Source of the DNA: Arsukibacterium sp. UBA3155
GTDB lineage: Bacteria > Pseudomonadota > Gammaproteobacteria > Enterobacterales > Alteromonadaceae
Reading direction: 5' to 3'
Length of the DNA: 64,000 nucleotides
Assembly (NCBI GenBank): GCA_002364615.1
Contig: DEYP01000028.1
Coordinates: 187,645 to 251,644 of the forward strand
In this document: positions 47,212-54,823 of the stretch, piece after piece
Layout: each line of letters opens with the position of its first letter
Position numbering within the stretch: position 1 is the first letter of the stretch
The notes under the pieces: model-generated
Database searches by the model: none
What the model saw: the letters and a program-made list of their open reading frames with translations, nothing else
Told to the model about the DNA's origin: nothing
Position numbers and translations under genes: made by a program

Positions 47212-47259
47212 AACGGTATCACATCCTTAATCAGTGGTGTTGCCAAACCCGTCTTCTGA

Positions 47260-49152
47260 CTAGGCAATTAATGCCCGGTCACCTTTTAGTTCCAACCAGT
47301 CACGCCGATCGGTCGCCCGTTTTTTCGCCAGCAACATATCCATCAGTTCCATGGTCTGAGCAACATCGTCAATGGTTAACTGCACTAAACGGCGGGTGTT
47401 CGGATCCATTGTCGTTTCCCTTAGCTGCAATGGGTTCATCTCACCCAAACCTTTGAAACGCTGCACATTAACCTTGCCGCGTTTCTTTTCCGCTTCTATC
47501 CGGTCCAGCACACCGTTTTTCTCATCTTCATCCAGCGCATAGTAAACGTCTTTACCAATATCAATCCGATACAGCGGCGGCATGGCAACATAGATGTGAC
47601 CCGCCGCGACCAGCGCACTGAAATGACGCATAAATAATGCACATAGCAAAGTGGCAATATGTAAACCATCAGAATCCGCATCGGCCAGAATACATATTTT
47701 GCCGTAGCGTAACCCCGATAGATCCTGACTGTCGGGATCAATACCGATAGCCACTGAAATATCATGGACTTCCTGCGAGGCCAGAATTTGTCCCGAATCC
47801 ACTTCCCAGGTATTTAATATTTTACCCCGCAGTGGCATTACCGCCTGAAACTCGCGATCCCGTGCCTGTTTGGCACTACCGCCCGCCGAGTCACCCTCTA
47901 CAAAAAACAATTCTGTCTGGCTGAGATCCTGCGCTGAACAATCCGTTAACTTGCCCGGTAACGCTGGGCCCGAGGTCACTTTTTTGCGGATAACTTTTTT
48001 CGCAGCTTTTAAACGTTTCTGGGCATTGTTAATACAAAAATCGGCCAGCGCCAGCGCAATATCGGTATGTTCATTTAACCACAAACTAAAAGCGTCTTTA
48101 ACTATGCCGGACACAAAGGCAGCACATTGGCGCGACGATAGCCGCTCTTTGGTTTGACCGGCGAATTGCGGGTCTTGCATTTTGACGCTGAGCACATAGC
48201 TACAGCGATCCCAGACATCCTCTGGTGAGAGTTTTATGCCACGGGGTAATAAGGTTCGAAACTCACAAAACTCGCGCAGTGCTTCCAGCAACCCCTGGCG
48301 TAAGCCATTAACATGGGTGCCGCCCTGAGCGGTAGGAATTAAATTGACGTAACTTTCGGTAACTAACTCGCCGCCTTCAGGCAGCCATAGCAAGGCCCAT
48401 TCCACGGCTTCTTGTGAGCCACTGAAATTACCAACAAAAGGTTGCTCGGGCAACGCGATGTAGTTTTGAACCGCTTCAGCCAGATAATCGCGGATCCCTG
48501 CCTGATAACACCAGCTGTATTGTTGCTGGTTTACTTTATCATCAAATTTTACCGTCAATCCCGGACACAGCACCGCTTTGGCTTTTAATACATGTAACAG
48601 CCGACTGACCGAAAATTTTGGAGAGTCAAAATAACTGGGGGTGGGCCAGAAACGCAGCCGGGTACCGGTGTTGCGTTTGCCCACCGTGCCACTAATGGTC
48701 AGTTCACTGACTTTGTTGCCATGTTCAAAGGCGATATCGTATACATTACCGTCGCGCCGGATGCTGACATCAACCCGGCTGGATAAGGCGTTTACCACTG
48801 AAATACCTACCCCATGCAAGCCACCGGAGAACTGATAATTCTTGTTGGAGAACTTACCACCAGCATGCAGCCGACACATAATCAGCTCAACACCTGACAC
48901 GCCCTCTTCCGGATGAATATCCACTGGCATGCCCCGGCCGTTATCAATAACTTCCAGTGACTGATCATCATGTAAGATCACCTGCACCAGATCCGCATGC
49001 CCCGCCAGCGCTTCATCCACACTGTTATCAATAACTTCCTGCGCCAGGTGGTTCGGTCGGGTTGTATCGGTATACATTCCGGGCCGGCGCTGCACCGGCT
49101 CAAGCCCGGTTAATACTTCAATCGATTCGGCATTGTAGAGTTGTTCTGTCAT
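47260..49152 (-). CDS. parE: DNA topoisomerase IV subunit B
   Basis: A 630-residue GHKL-type ATPase subunit, the E. coli length. ATP-site motifs EVIDNSVDEALAG, IDNGRGMPVD and GGLHGVGISVVNALS are intact, as are the TOPRIM residues in FFVEGDSAGGSAKQ and LADADSDGLHI. An in-frame GTG lies four codons upstream (49164), but the ATG at 49152 fits family starts. It is 19 bases after yqiA. Confidence 0.97.
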   Translation of the reverse strand: MTEQLYNAESIEVLTGLEPVQRRPGMYTDTTRPNHLAQEVIDNSVDEALAGHADLVQVILHDDQSLEVIDNGRGMPVDIHPEEGVSGVELIMCRLHAGGKFSNKNYQFSGGLHGVGISVVNALSSRVDVSIRRDGNVYDIAFEHGNKVSELTISGTVGKRNTGTRLRFWPTPSYFDSPKFSVSRLLHVLKAKAVLCPGLTVKFDDKVNQQQYSWCYQAGIRDYLAEAVQNYIALPEQPFVGNFSGSQEAVEWALLWLPEGGELVTESYVNLIPTAQGGTHVNGLRQGLLEALREFCEFRTLLPRGIKLSPEDVWDRCSYVLSVKMQDPQFAGQTKERLSSRQCAAFVSGIVKDAFSLWLNEHTDIALALADFCINNAQKRLKAAKKVIRKKVTSGPALPGKLTDCSAQDLSQTELFFVEGDSAGGSAKQARDREFQAVMPLRGKILNTWEVDSGQILASQEVHDISVAIGIDPDSQDLSGLRYGKICILADADSDGLHIATLLCALFMRHFSALVAAGHIYVAMPPLYRIDIGKDVYYALDEDEKNGVLDRIEAEKKRGKVNVQRFKGLGEMNPLQLRETTMDPNTRRLVQLTIDDVAQTMELMDMLLAKKRATDRRDWLELKGDRALIA

Positions 49153-49171
49153 AGTTGTTGTCACTGTCTGG

Positions 49172-49774
49172 TTACTTTCTGCTCATGGGGCCCTGGGGGT
49201 GGCTTGCGGTACTAAGCTGGCAAAATTCGGCAATTACCGGCAAATATCCGGCAAAATTGATAAAACTGTGATCGCCACCACAAATCACCTGCTGCCGGGC
49301 GCCCTGATAATAGCTAACGGCGTTGCGGTAATCTAACACTTCATCACCGCTTTGCAACAGTACTAAATAGTTTGCCGGTTGGCGCAACCGGACAGGCATC
49401 AATTGCTCCAGCTCTGCCATATGGCTCGGTTGCACCCTGAACTTTTGCTGCAGCACCGGATGATAATACTCTCCCAGATACTCAGCCAGCACCTGATGAG
49501 GTGCCACCGCCGGGTTAATTAAACAGGCACGGCACTGATAGCGTTCGGCCATCACCGTAGCCAGAAAACCACCGAGCGAGCTACCAATAATCGCCTGTGG
49601 CGGGGCCTTACCCATCACCTGCTTTAACTGTGCCATCGCTTCTGCCGGGGTGTAGGCTAAATCCAGCGCTACAAAGGGTTGCTGCGGGTAATGCTGGCTA
49701 AAATACTGCCGGGCCTGCACCGCTTTAACTGACTGCGATGAGCTGGCAAAGCCATGTAAATAGTAAAGCGTCAA
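49172..49774 (-). CDS. yqiA: YqiA-family esterase
   Basis: A 200-residue alpha/beta hydrolase: LYYLHGFASSSQS at the N-terminus, nucleophile Ser in IIGSSLGGFLA, Asp in LLQSGDEVLDY and His in CGGDHSFINF. E. coli YqiA is an esterase of palmitoyl- and p-nitrophenyl-type substrates; its physiological role is unknown. The start is TTG with an AGGAGA ribosome site. It lies between cpdA and parE as in E. coli. Confidence 0.93.
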   Translation of the reverse strand: MTLYYLHGFASSSQSVKAVQARQYFSQHYPQQPFVALDLAYTPAEAMAQLKQVMGKAPPQAIIGSSLGGFLATVMAERYQCRACLINPAVAPHQVLAEYLGEYYHPVLQQKFRVQPSHMAELEQLMPVRLRQPANYLVLLQSGDEVLDYRNAVSYYQGARQQVICGGDHSFINFAGYLPVIAEFCQLSTASHPQGPMSRK

Positions 49775-49799
49775 ACGCGCTCTCCTGTTATTGGTGCTT

Positions 49800-50576
49800 T
49801 TAACTTACTGTAACAAACTGCCAGCTTACCTGACCATCGGCCGCAAACTGCCAATGACAATACATCGGGCCGTGATCGAGGGTTTGCCAGGCGTTCTGCT
49901 GGCAAAACTGTACTGAGCTGGCCGGACAACCCACCAGCTGAATGGCTTGATGCTCTTTTGTGTAAGCATGATGGCAATGGCCATGCGCCAGGCCTTTTAC
50001 CCTGGGCTCTGTTGCCAGTAGCTGCCAGAACGGTTCTGCATTCTGCCAGCCATGTTTATCAATGGCGCTGCCTAACGGTAACGGGTGGTGATGACTAAAC
50101 AGCCAGAAGCCCTCTGCGTCACTGCTGGCGAATTGACGGACCAGCCGCTCACGGCGCCTCGCATTAAAAAAACCCGCCGGCGTGTCGCCTTTCGTATCCA
50201 GCAACAATAACTGCCAGCCGGGCAGCTGCACACTGCTGGCCGCAACCACAGGAGTCTGACCGGTTAACCAGTTAAGATGCTCATAATTATCGTGATTGCC
50301 TGGCAGCACCAGCACCGGACAGCTTAACGGTGCCAGTATTTGTACCAGCAATTGATAAGAGGCACGGCTATGGTCCTGACTTAAATCCCCACTGAGAATA
50401 ACTGCATCTGGCTGACAGGGATTATCCATCACGGCCCGGATGGCCTGCTGCAGATAGCGTCCGGGTTTAACCCCCTGATACTCGTCATCAATATCTGCTA
50501 ATAAATGACAATCACTTATCTGCACAATCTGGTAGGGACAATCTGGCGCTTTAGCCGCTAACTGCAATATGGCCAT
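49800..50576 (-). CDS. cpdA: 3',5'-cyclic AMP phosphodiesterase CpdA
   Basis: A 258-residue class III phosphodiesterase with all metallophosphoesterase motifs: QISDCHL, LSGDLSQD, LPGNHDN, SHHHPLP and HGHCHHA. It hydrolyses cAMP and so damps CRP-dependent regulation. Its ATG overlaps the yqiB stop (TAATG). Confidence 0.95.
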   Translation of the reverse strand: MAILQLAAKAPDCPYQIVQISDCHLLADIDDEYQGVKPGRYLQQAIRAVMDNPCQPDAVILSGDLSQDHSRASYQLLVQILAPLSCPVLVLPGNHDNYEHLNWLTGQTPVVAASSVQLPGWQLLLLDTKGDTPAGFFNARRRERLVRQFASSDAEGFWLFSHHHPLPLGSAIDKHGWQNAEPFWQLLATEPRVKGLAHGHCHHAYTKEHQAIQLVGCPASSVQFCQQNAWQTLDHGPMYCHWQFAADGQVSWQFVTVS

Positions 50577-51034
50577 TACTTAAGGTCCAGCTCGGTCGCA
50601 TTATAGCCCTGAGCAATACATAATTTCAGCCAGTCTGCCAGTAACAGGTTTATCTGCCGTTTTTCGTCCGGTTGCATCATTTGCGGGTTGGGGTAAGGAT
50701 AACGCGCAGCAAATTTGCGGTGGCGGGCCATCCGCACCACTTCTGCCAACTGGGCATCGTGGTACAGCTGCACATCAAAACTTGGGCTAAACAGATTATT
50801 ACCCGCTGCTAACGTTGTTGCACTTAGCAGTTCAATTTGCAGCCGGGTGGTAAAGGGCCCGCATTCGAGCACGCTAAGCTGATAGTGCTGCTGCGAACTG
50901 ATGGCAATAGTCCACTGCAATCCCGGTGCATATTTTGCCGGCAACAAACGGTTTAAGCGGGCATAATTGCGCTCGCATAAACTCAGAAAATCAGGTAACT
51001 GCGGCTGATATTGCCGCGCTTTAGTCAACAGCAT
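50576..51034 (-). CDS. yqiB: YqiB family protein (DUF1249)
   Basis: About 152 residues, matching YqiB with LCERNYARLNRLLP near the N-terminus and VQLYHDAQLAEVVR, RYPYPNPQMMQ and DEKRQINLLLADWL later. The function is unknown. An in-frame GTG lies one codon before the ATG at 51034. It overlaps nudF by 14 bases and cpdA by one. Confidence 0.93.
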   Translation of the reverse strand: MLLTKARQYQPQLPDFLSLCERNYARLNRLLPAKYAPGLQWTIAISSQQHYQLSVLECGPFTTRLQIELLSATTLAAGNNLFSPSFDVQLYHDAQLAEVVRMARHRKFAARYPYPNPQMMQPDEKRQINLLLADWLKLCIAQGYNATELDLK

Positions 51035-51668
51035 CACTACTCCAGGCGCGGCGCACCTCGGTTAAATGTAAAGTCAGCCACTGCAGTGCTATTACCGTAG
51101 CAGCATTGTCAATCTTACCTTTAGTCAGCAAGTGCATTGCATCAGCGCGTGGTAGCAGCTGAACTTTGATATCTTCATGCTCCTGCTCCAAACCATAAAT
51201 ACCCGGCAACACAGGCCTGGTTAGCTGGCCAAGAAATAATTGCACCCGCTCGGTAGTGCCACCGGGGCTGGAAAAATAACTAAGCATAGGCCATAACGCG
51301 CCAAGCTCAAGACCGGCTTCTTCCAGCGCTTCACGCCTTGCGGTTTGCTCGCCAGTCTGCTGGTGGTCTATCATACCGGCAATTATTTCCAGCAACCAGG
51401 GGCTGCGGTTTCCAATCATCGCACCGGGCCGGAACTGCTCGATTAAAACCAGCTCATCGGTTTGCGCATTGTACGGTAGCACTGCGGCAGCATGGCCGCG
51501 TTCAAATATCTCCCGCACCATAGGGCTGCTCCAGCCACCCGCGTAAAGTTTATGGCGCAGCCGGCAGCGTTCAATCTGAAAAAAACCCTGAAAAACCGTG
51601 CTTTTGTCGATTATCTCTACATCATCTGCGGTAAATGATGGATAATCGACGTTATTGACTTCAGACAT
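51021..51668 (-). CDS. nudF: ADP-ribose pyrophosphatase NudF
   Basis: A 215-residue Nudix hydrolase splitting ADP-ribose to AMP and ribose 5-phosphate. The Nudix box is IIAGMIDHQQTGE followed by RREALEEAG; the first Glu of the consensus GX5EX7REUXEEXGU is a Gln here, while the catalytic REXXEE core is intact. ATG at 51668; a GTG four codons upstream is the alternative. Divergent from tolC, as in E. coli. Confidence 0.93.
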   Translation of the reverse strand: MSEVNNVDYPSFTADDVEIIDKSTVFQGFFQIERCRLRHKLYAGGWSSPMVREIFERGHAAAVLPYNAQTDELVLIEQFRPGAMIGNRSPWLLEIIAGMIDHQQTGEQTARREALEEAGLELGALWPMLSYFSSPGGTTERVQLFLGQLTRPVLPGIYGLEQEHEDIKVQLLPRADAMHLLTKGKIDNAATVIALQWLTLHLTEVRRAWSSDAVD

Positions 51669-51784
51669 GTCTGCCCTCACATTTTGTTACACTCTTGACG
51701 GTAACTTTACGGTTTAATCCTGACTTAGTTTACCGTAACAGGTTATCATTTATTCAATTTCCGTTAAGCCAGGACTTGGTGATT

Positions 51785-53143
51785 ATGAAAAAAACGTTTT
51801 TAAGTACTCTGATTTTGTCTTCGCTAACCGTATTCAGCGTTAGCGCTCTTGCTGCAGATTTAACCACAGTGTATCAACTGGCTATCCAGAAAGATCCTCA
51901 GTTACTCAAAGCAGAAGCCGTTCGTAATGCTGCCAGAGAGCGGATTGATATTTCTAAAGCTCGCTTATTGCCGCAGGTGAATTTAACTGCGGGCTACAGC
52001 AAAAGTATTAACGAGCGCCAGGGATTCGTCGGCGATGAACTGACGATTATTGAATCGGACACTACCGGCTGGAGCGCTGAAGTTGGCCTAAGTCAGTCGG
52101 TATTTGACTGGACCAACTGGAAAAACCTGAACACAGCTGAAAAATTGGCTATGCAAAGTCAGACTATTCTGGATGCAGAAATACAGGGACTGATTGTCCG
52201 GGTGTCACAGGCGTATTTTAATGTACTCGAAGCCGTAGACGGCTTAAGCTTTGCTGAAGCAGAAAAGCGGGCAATTGAGCGCCAGTTAGAGCAAACCAAG
52301 CAACGTTTTGCAGTAGGCTTAACCGCCATTACCGATGTCCATGAAGCACAGGCTCAGTTTGACAGTGCGGTAGCCCGCGAAATTGCCGCACAGAATTTGG
52401 TAGAGACCGCCCGCGAAACGCTGCGTGAAATAACCGGGCAGTACCACAGCGAACTGGCCAGTTTAGATACTGATAAATTTGATACCGTGCAACCTTCGCC
52501 GACTACCGCCGATGCCTGGGTGCAACTAGCAGAACAGTTGAATCTGAATATCAAAGCCAATAAGCTAGCATTGGAAATTGCCCAGAATGATATTGAAAAT
52601 GCGAAAGCCGGTCACTATCCAACGCTGAGCCTGGATGCAGCCTACGGGACTGGGGATGATGAATCGACGAGTACCTTTCTTGGTACCTCCCTGCCCACTA
52701 ATCCCCCACGATTGGATAATAAGCGAATTGGCCTGAATTTACGGGTTCCGCTATACAGTGGTGGTGGTACCGTTGCTGCGACTGACGTGGCCAAGGCTAA
52801 TTACGTTGCGGCCAGCCAGGATTTAGAACAAAGCTACCGCACTGCGGTACGTCAGGTACGGGTGTCGTTTAATGATATTAACGCCAATATCGCGACCATC
52901 CGCGCTTTAGAGCAAGCGGTCATCTCTGCTGACAGCGCGTTAAATGCCACTGACGCTGGCTTTGAAGTTGGCACCCGGACCATTGTTGATGTATTGCAAA
53001 GCACCCGTAACCTGTTTGAAGCCCGCCGCAATTTATCGGCAGCCCGCTACAACTATGTCATTGCTATTTTGTCGTTAAAACAGGCGGCAGGTAACTTGTC
53101 AGAACAGGATTTACTGGCAATTAACCAGGCATTGGTCGAGTAA
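51785..53143 (+). CDS. tolC: Outer-membrane channel TolC
   Basis: A 452-residue protein with a signal peptide (MKKTFLSTLIL to ALAAD, about 24 residues) and the duplicated OEP repeat (LLPQVNLTAGYSK and GHYPTLSLDAAYG). The C-terminal helix contains VDVLQSTRNLFEARRNLSAA. It forms the trimeric exit duct for RND, ABC and MFS exporters, and could also serve the CusB-type adaptor since no cusC is present. The frame opens 30 codons earlier, but the signal peptide at 51785 decides the start. Confidence 0.95.
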   Translation: MKKTFLSTLILSSLTVFSVSALAADLTTVYQLAIQKDPQLLKAEAVRNAARERIDISKARLLPQVNLTAGYSKSINERQGFVGDELTIIESDTTGWSAEVGLSQSVFDWTNWKNLNTAEKLAMQSQTILDAEIQGLIVRVSQAYFNVLEAVDGLSFAEAEKRAIERQLEQTKQRFAVGLTAITDVHEAQAQFDSAVAREIAAQNLVETARETLREITGQYHSELASLDTDKFDTVQPSPTTADAWVQLAEQLNLNIKANKLALEIAQNDIENAKAGHYPTLSLDAAYGTGDDESTSTFLGTSLPTNPPRLDNKRIGLNLRVPLYSGGGTVAATDVAKANYVAASQDLEQSYRTAVRQVRVSFNDINANIATIRALEQAVISADSALNATDAGFEVGTRTIVDVLQSTRNLFEARRNLSAARYNYVIAILSLKQAAGNLSEQDLLAINQALVE

Positions 53144-53153
53144 TATTGCTTAA

Positions 53154-53177
53154 GGTTCACCGCATTTGCGGTGAACC
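53154..53177. terminator. Perfect 10-bp hairpin after tolC
   Basis: GGTTCACCGC, loop ATTT, GCGGTGAACC, starting 11 bases after the tolC stop. It lacks a T-run, so it is either a weak terminator or a 3'-end stabiliser. Confidence 0.6.
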
Positions 53178-53252
53178 TCCTACCAGTTTGGTCTGTTCTG
53201 ACCGGTTTTTTTCGTTACAATAGCCACATTACTTACTTTTGAGACAGCCACT

Positions 53253-54212
53253 GTGGTTAATGCTCCCCAATTTAGCTGGCGTTTTTTACTTCCTCAATAC
53301 TGGCTGTTATGGCTGGGTGTTGCCCTGATGTGGCTGATAAGCTGGTTGCCCTATCGGCTGTTAATGCTAATGGGCAGTGGTGTCGGCGCCTTGCTATATA
53401 AACTTATGGGCTCGAGGCGTAAAGTCGCCGCCCGTAATATTGCCTTATGTTTTCCTGACATGCCCCCAACTGAGCAACACAAATTACTTAAAGCAAACTT
53501 TGCCGAATCGGGTAAAGCCCTGTTTGAAACGATTATTGGCTGGTGGTGGCCCAACTGGCGGGTGCGAAAACTGGCCCACTTTTCAGGTTACGAACATATT
53601 GAAGCCGCGCTGGCTCAGGGAAAAGGTGTGCTGCTGCTGGCAGGGCATTTTTTACATCTGGAAGCCGCATGTCGGGTGTTTGGCTTAACTCACCCCAGCG
53701 TGGGTTTTTACCGGCCACACAATAACCCACTGATGGACTACCTGCAGTATCATGGTCGCAGCCGTGCGAACAAATACATGATTGGCAAACGCGATGTGAA
53801 AGGGCTTATTCAGGCGCTTAATCAGCGGGAAGTCTGCTTTTACCTGCCGGATCAGGACTACGGCCGCAACCGCGCTGAATTTGTGCCTTTTTTCGCTGTG
53901 CCGCAAACCGCCACCACTACCGGCACATTACTGTTTGCCAATGCCGCCAATTGTGTGGTTATCCCGGTCTATACTTACCGTTTACCCGGGTATCAGGGCT
54001 ATCAGGTTGACGTGCTACCGGCCTATACGGCTTTCCCCAGCGGCGACGATAAAACGGACGTCACACGAGTTAATCAGTGGGTAGAGCAAGCCGTATTAAA
54101 GCACCCTGAACAGTACATGTGGTTGCACCGCCGCTTTAAAACCCGGCCGCAATCCGACGATCCATCACTTTACAAAACGGAAACAACAGCCGGCGCTGTT
54201 AGGGGGCAATAA
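53253..54212 (+). CDS. lpxL: Lipid A late acyltransferase LpxL
   Basis: A 319-residue inner-membrane enzyme of the LpxL/LpxM/LpxP family. It has the HX4E catalytic motif in AGHFLHLEAA, the VGFYRPHNNPLMDYLQ segment, a PDQDYGRN segment and the C-terminal WLHRRFKTRP, closest to LpxL. It adds a secondary acyl chain to Kdo2-lipid A. The start is GTG after a GAGAC; the nearby ATG is out of frame. A distinction between LpxL and LpxP is not firm. Confidence 0.88.
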   Translation: MVNAPQFSWRFLLPQYWLLWLGVALMWLISWLPYRLLMLMGSGVGALLYKLMGSRRKVAARNIALCFPDMPPTEQHKLLKANFAESGKALFETIIGWWWPNWRVRKLAHFSGYEHIEAALAQGKGVLLLAGHFLHLEAACRVFGLTHPSVGFYRPHNNPLMDYLQYHGRSRANKYMIGKRDVKGLIQALNQREVCFYLPDQDYGRNRAEFVPFFAVPQTATTTGTLLFANAANCVVIPVYTYRLPGYQGYQVDVLPAYTAFPSGDDKTDVTRVNQWVEQAVLKHPEQYMWLHRRFKTRPQSDDPSLYKTETTAGAVRGQ

Positions 54213-54214
54213 AC

Positions 54215-54787
54215 ATGGGGTATTGGGTTCGCACCATATTTATCCTGGCGTTACTGGTTATCGGTGGTTATTTTTTACTGACAAAATCAGAGCTGATTTT
54301 TGAGAAAGAAACCATGAACAAGGCAGCCCGTGGTTTCAGCGAGTTTTACAGTAAAATTCGCGGTAATCATGCGGGTAATAATGAACAAAGCGACTTTCAT
54401 ATTTCACTACCCGATACCAGCGGTCAGTTAAGCCGCAATCTGGCACAACGTGGCCGCGAAGTGCTGCCAGCTGAGGCCAACTGGCAAGGTCTGGTAACTG
54501 ATCGCCGTTTTCGTGCCGGAGAAACCTTAAAAACCACCCTCAGTAATTATGCGCAGCGTGAAGGCATTACCCTCTTCTGGACTTTGCCGCGGGATTACGT
54601 GGTAAAACAATATTTTCAAACTGACACCACCTTGCTAGGCACGGTATATAGCATCGGCAAGGCAATAGCCCCTGACTTTGCCGAGCCGGTGCTCACTTAT
54701 TTTTGCCCTAACGAACGCGCTGTAGTGATTACCAGCCGGCTTACGCCTTATCTGAAAGATCATTGCAAGCCCATCAATGCGGGCTAA
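54215..54787 (+). CDS. TcpQ-like (toxin co-regulated pilus Q) domain protein
   Basis: A 190-residue protein with an N-terminal TM anchor (about 6-23), an unstructured stretch, and a C-terminal TcpQ-like domain (about 100-175, FRAGETLKTTLSNYAQREGI, then LFW). In pilus and related systems this domain occurs in secretin-associated proteins. No pilus genes are nearby; it follows lpxL by 2 bases and has a GGGGG ribosome site. The role here is unknown and the family call is moderate. Confidence 0.72.
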   Translation: MGYWVRTIFILALLVIGGYFLLTKSELIFEKETMNKAARGFSEFYSKIRGNHAGNNEQSDFHISLPDTSGQLSRNLAQRGREVLPAEANWQGLVTDRRFRAGETLKTTLSNYAQREGITLFWTLPRDYVVKQYFQTDTTLLGTVYSIGKAIAPDFAEPVLTYFCPNERAVVITSRLTPYLKDHCKPINAG

Positions 54788-54823
54788 GCGCACCACGATG
54801 CCAGACTGAACCTGGCACGACGG

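Noticed and set aside
53154-53177. tolC 3' hairpin as a classic intrinsic terminator
   Set aside because: The stem is perfect, but no T-run follows on the plus strand; it is listed only as a possible terminator.
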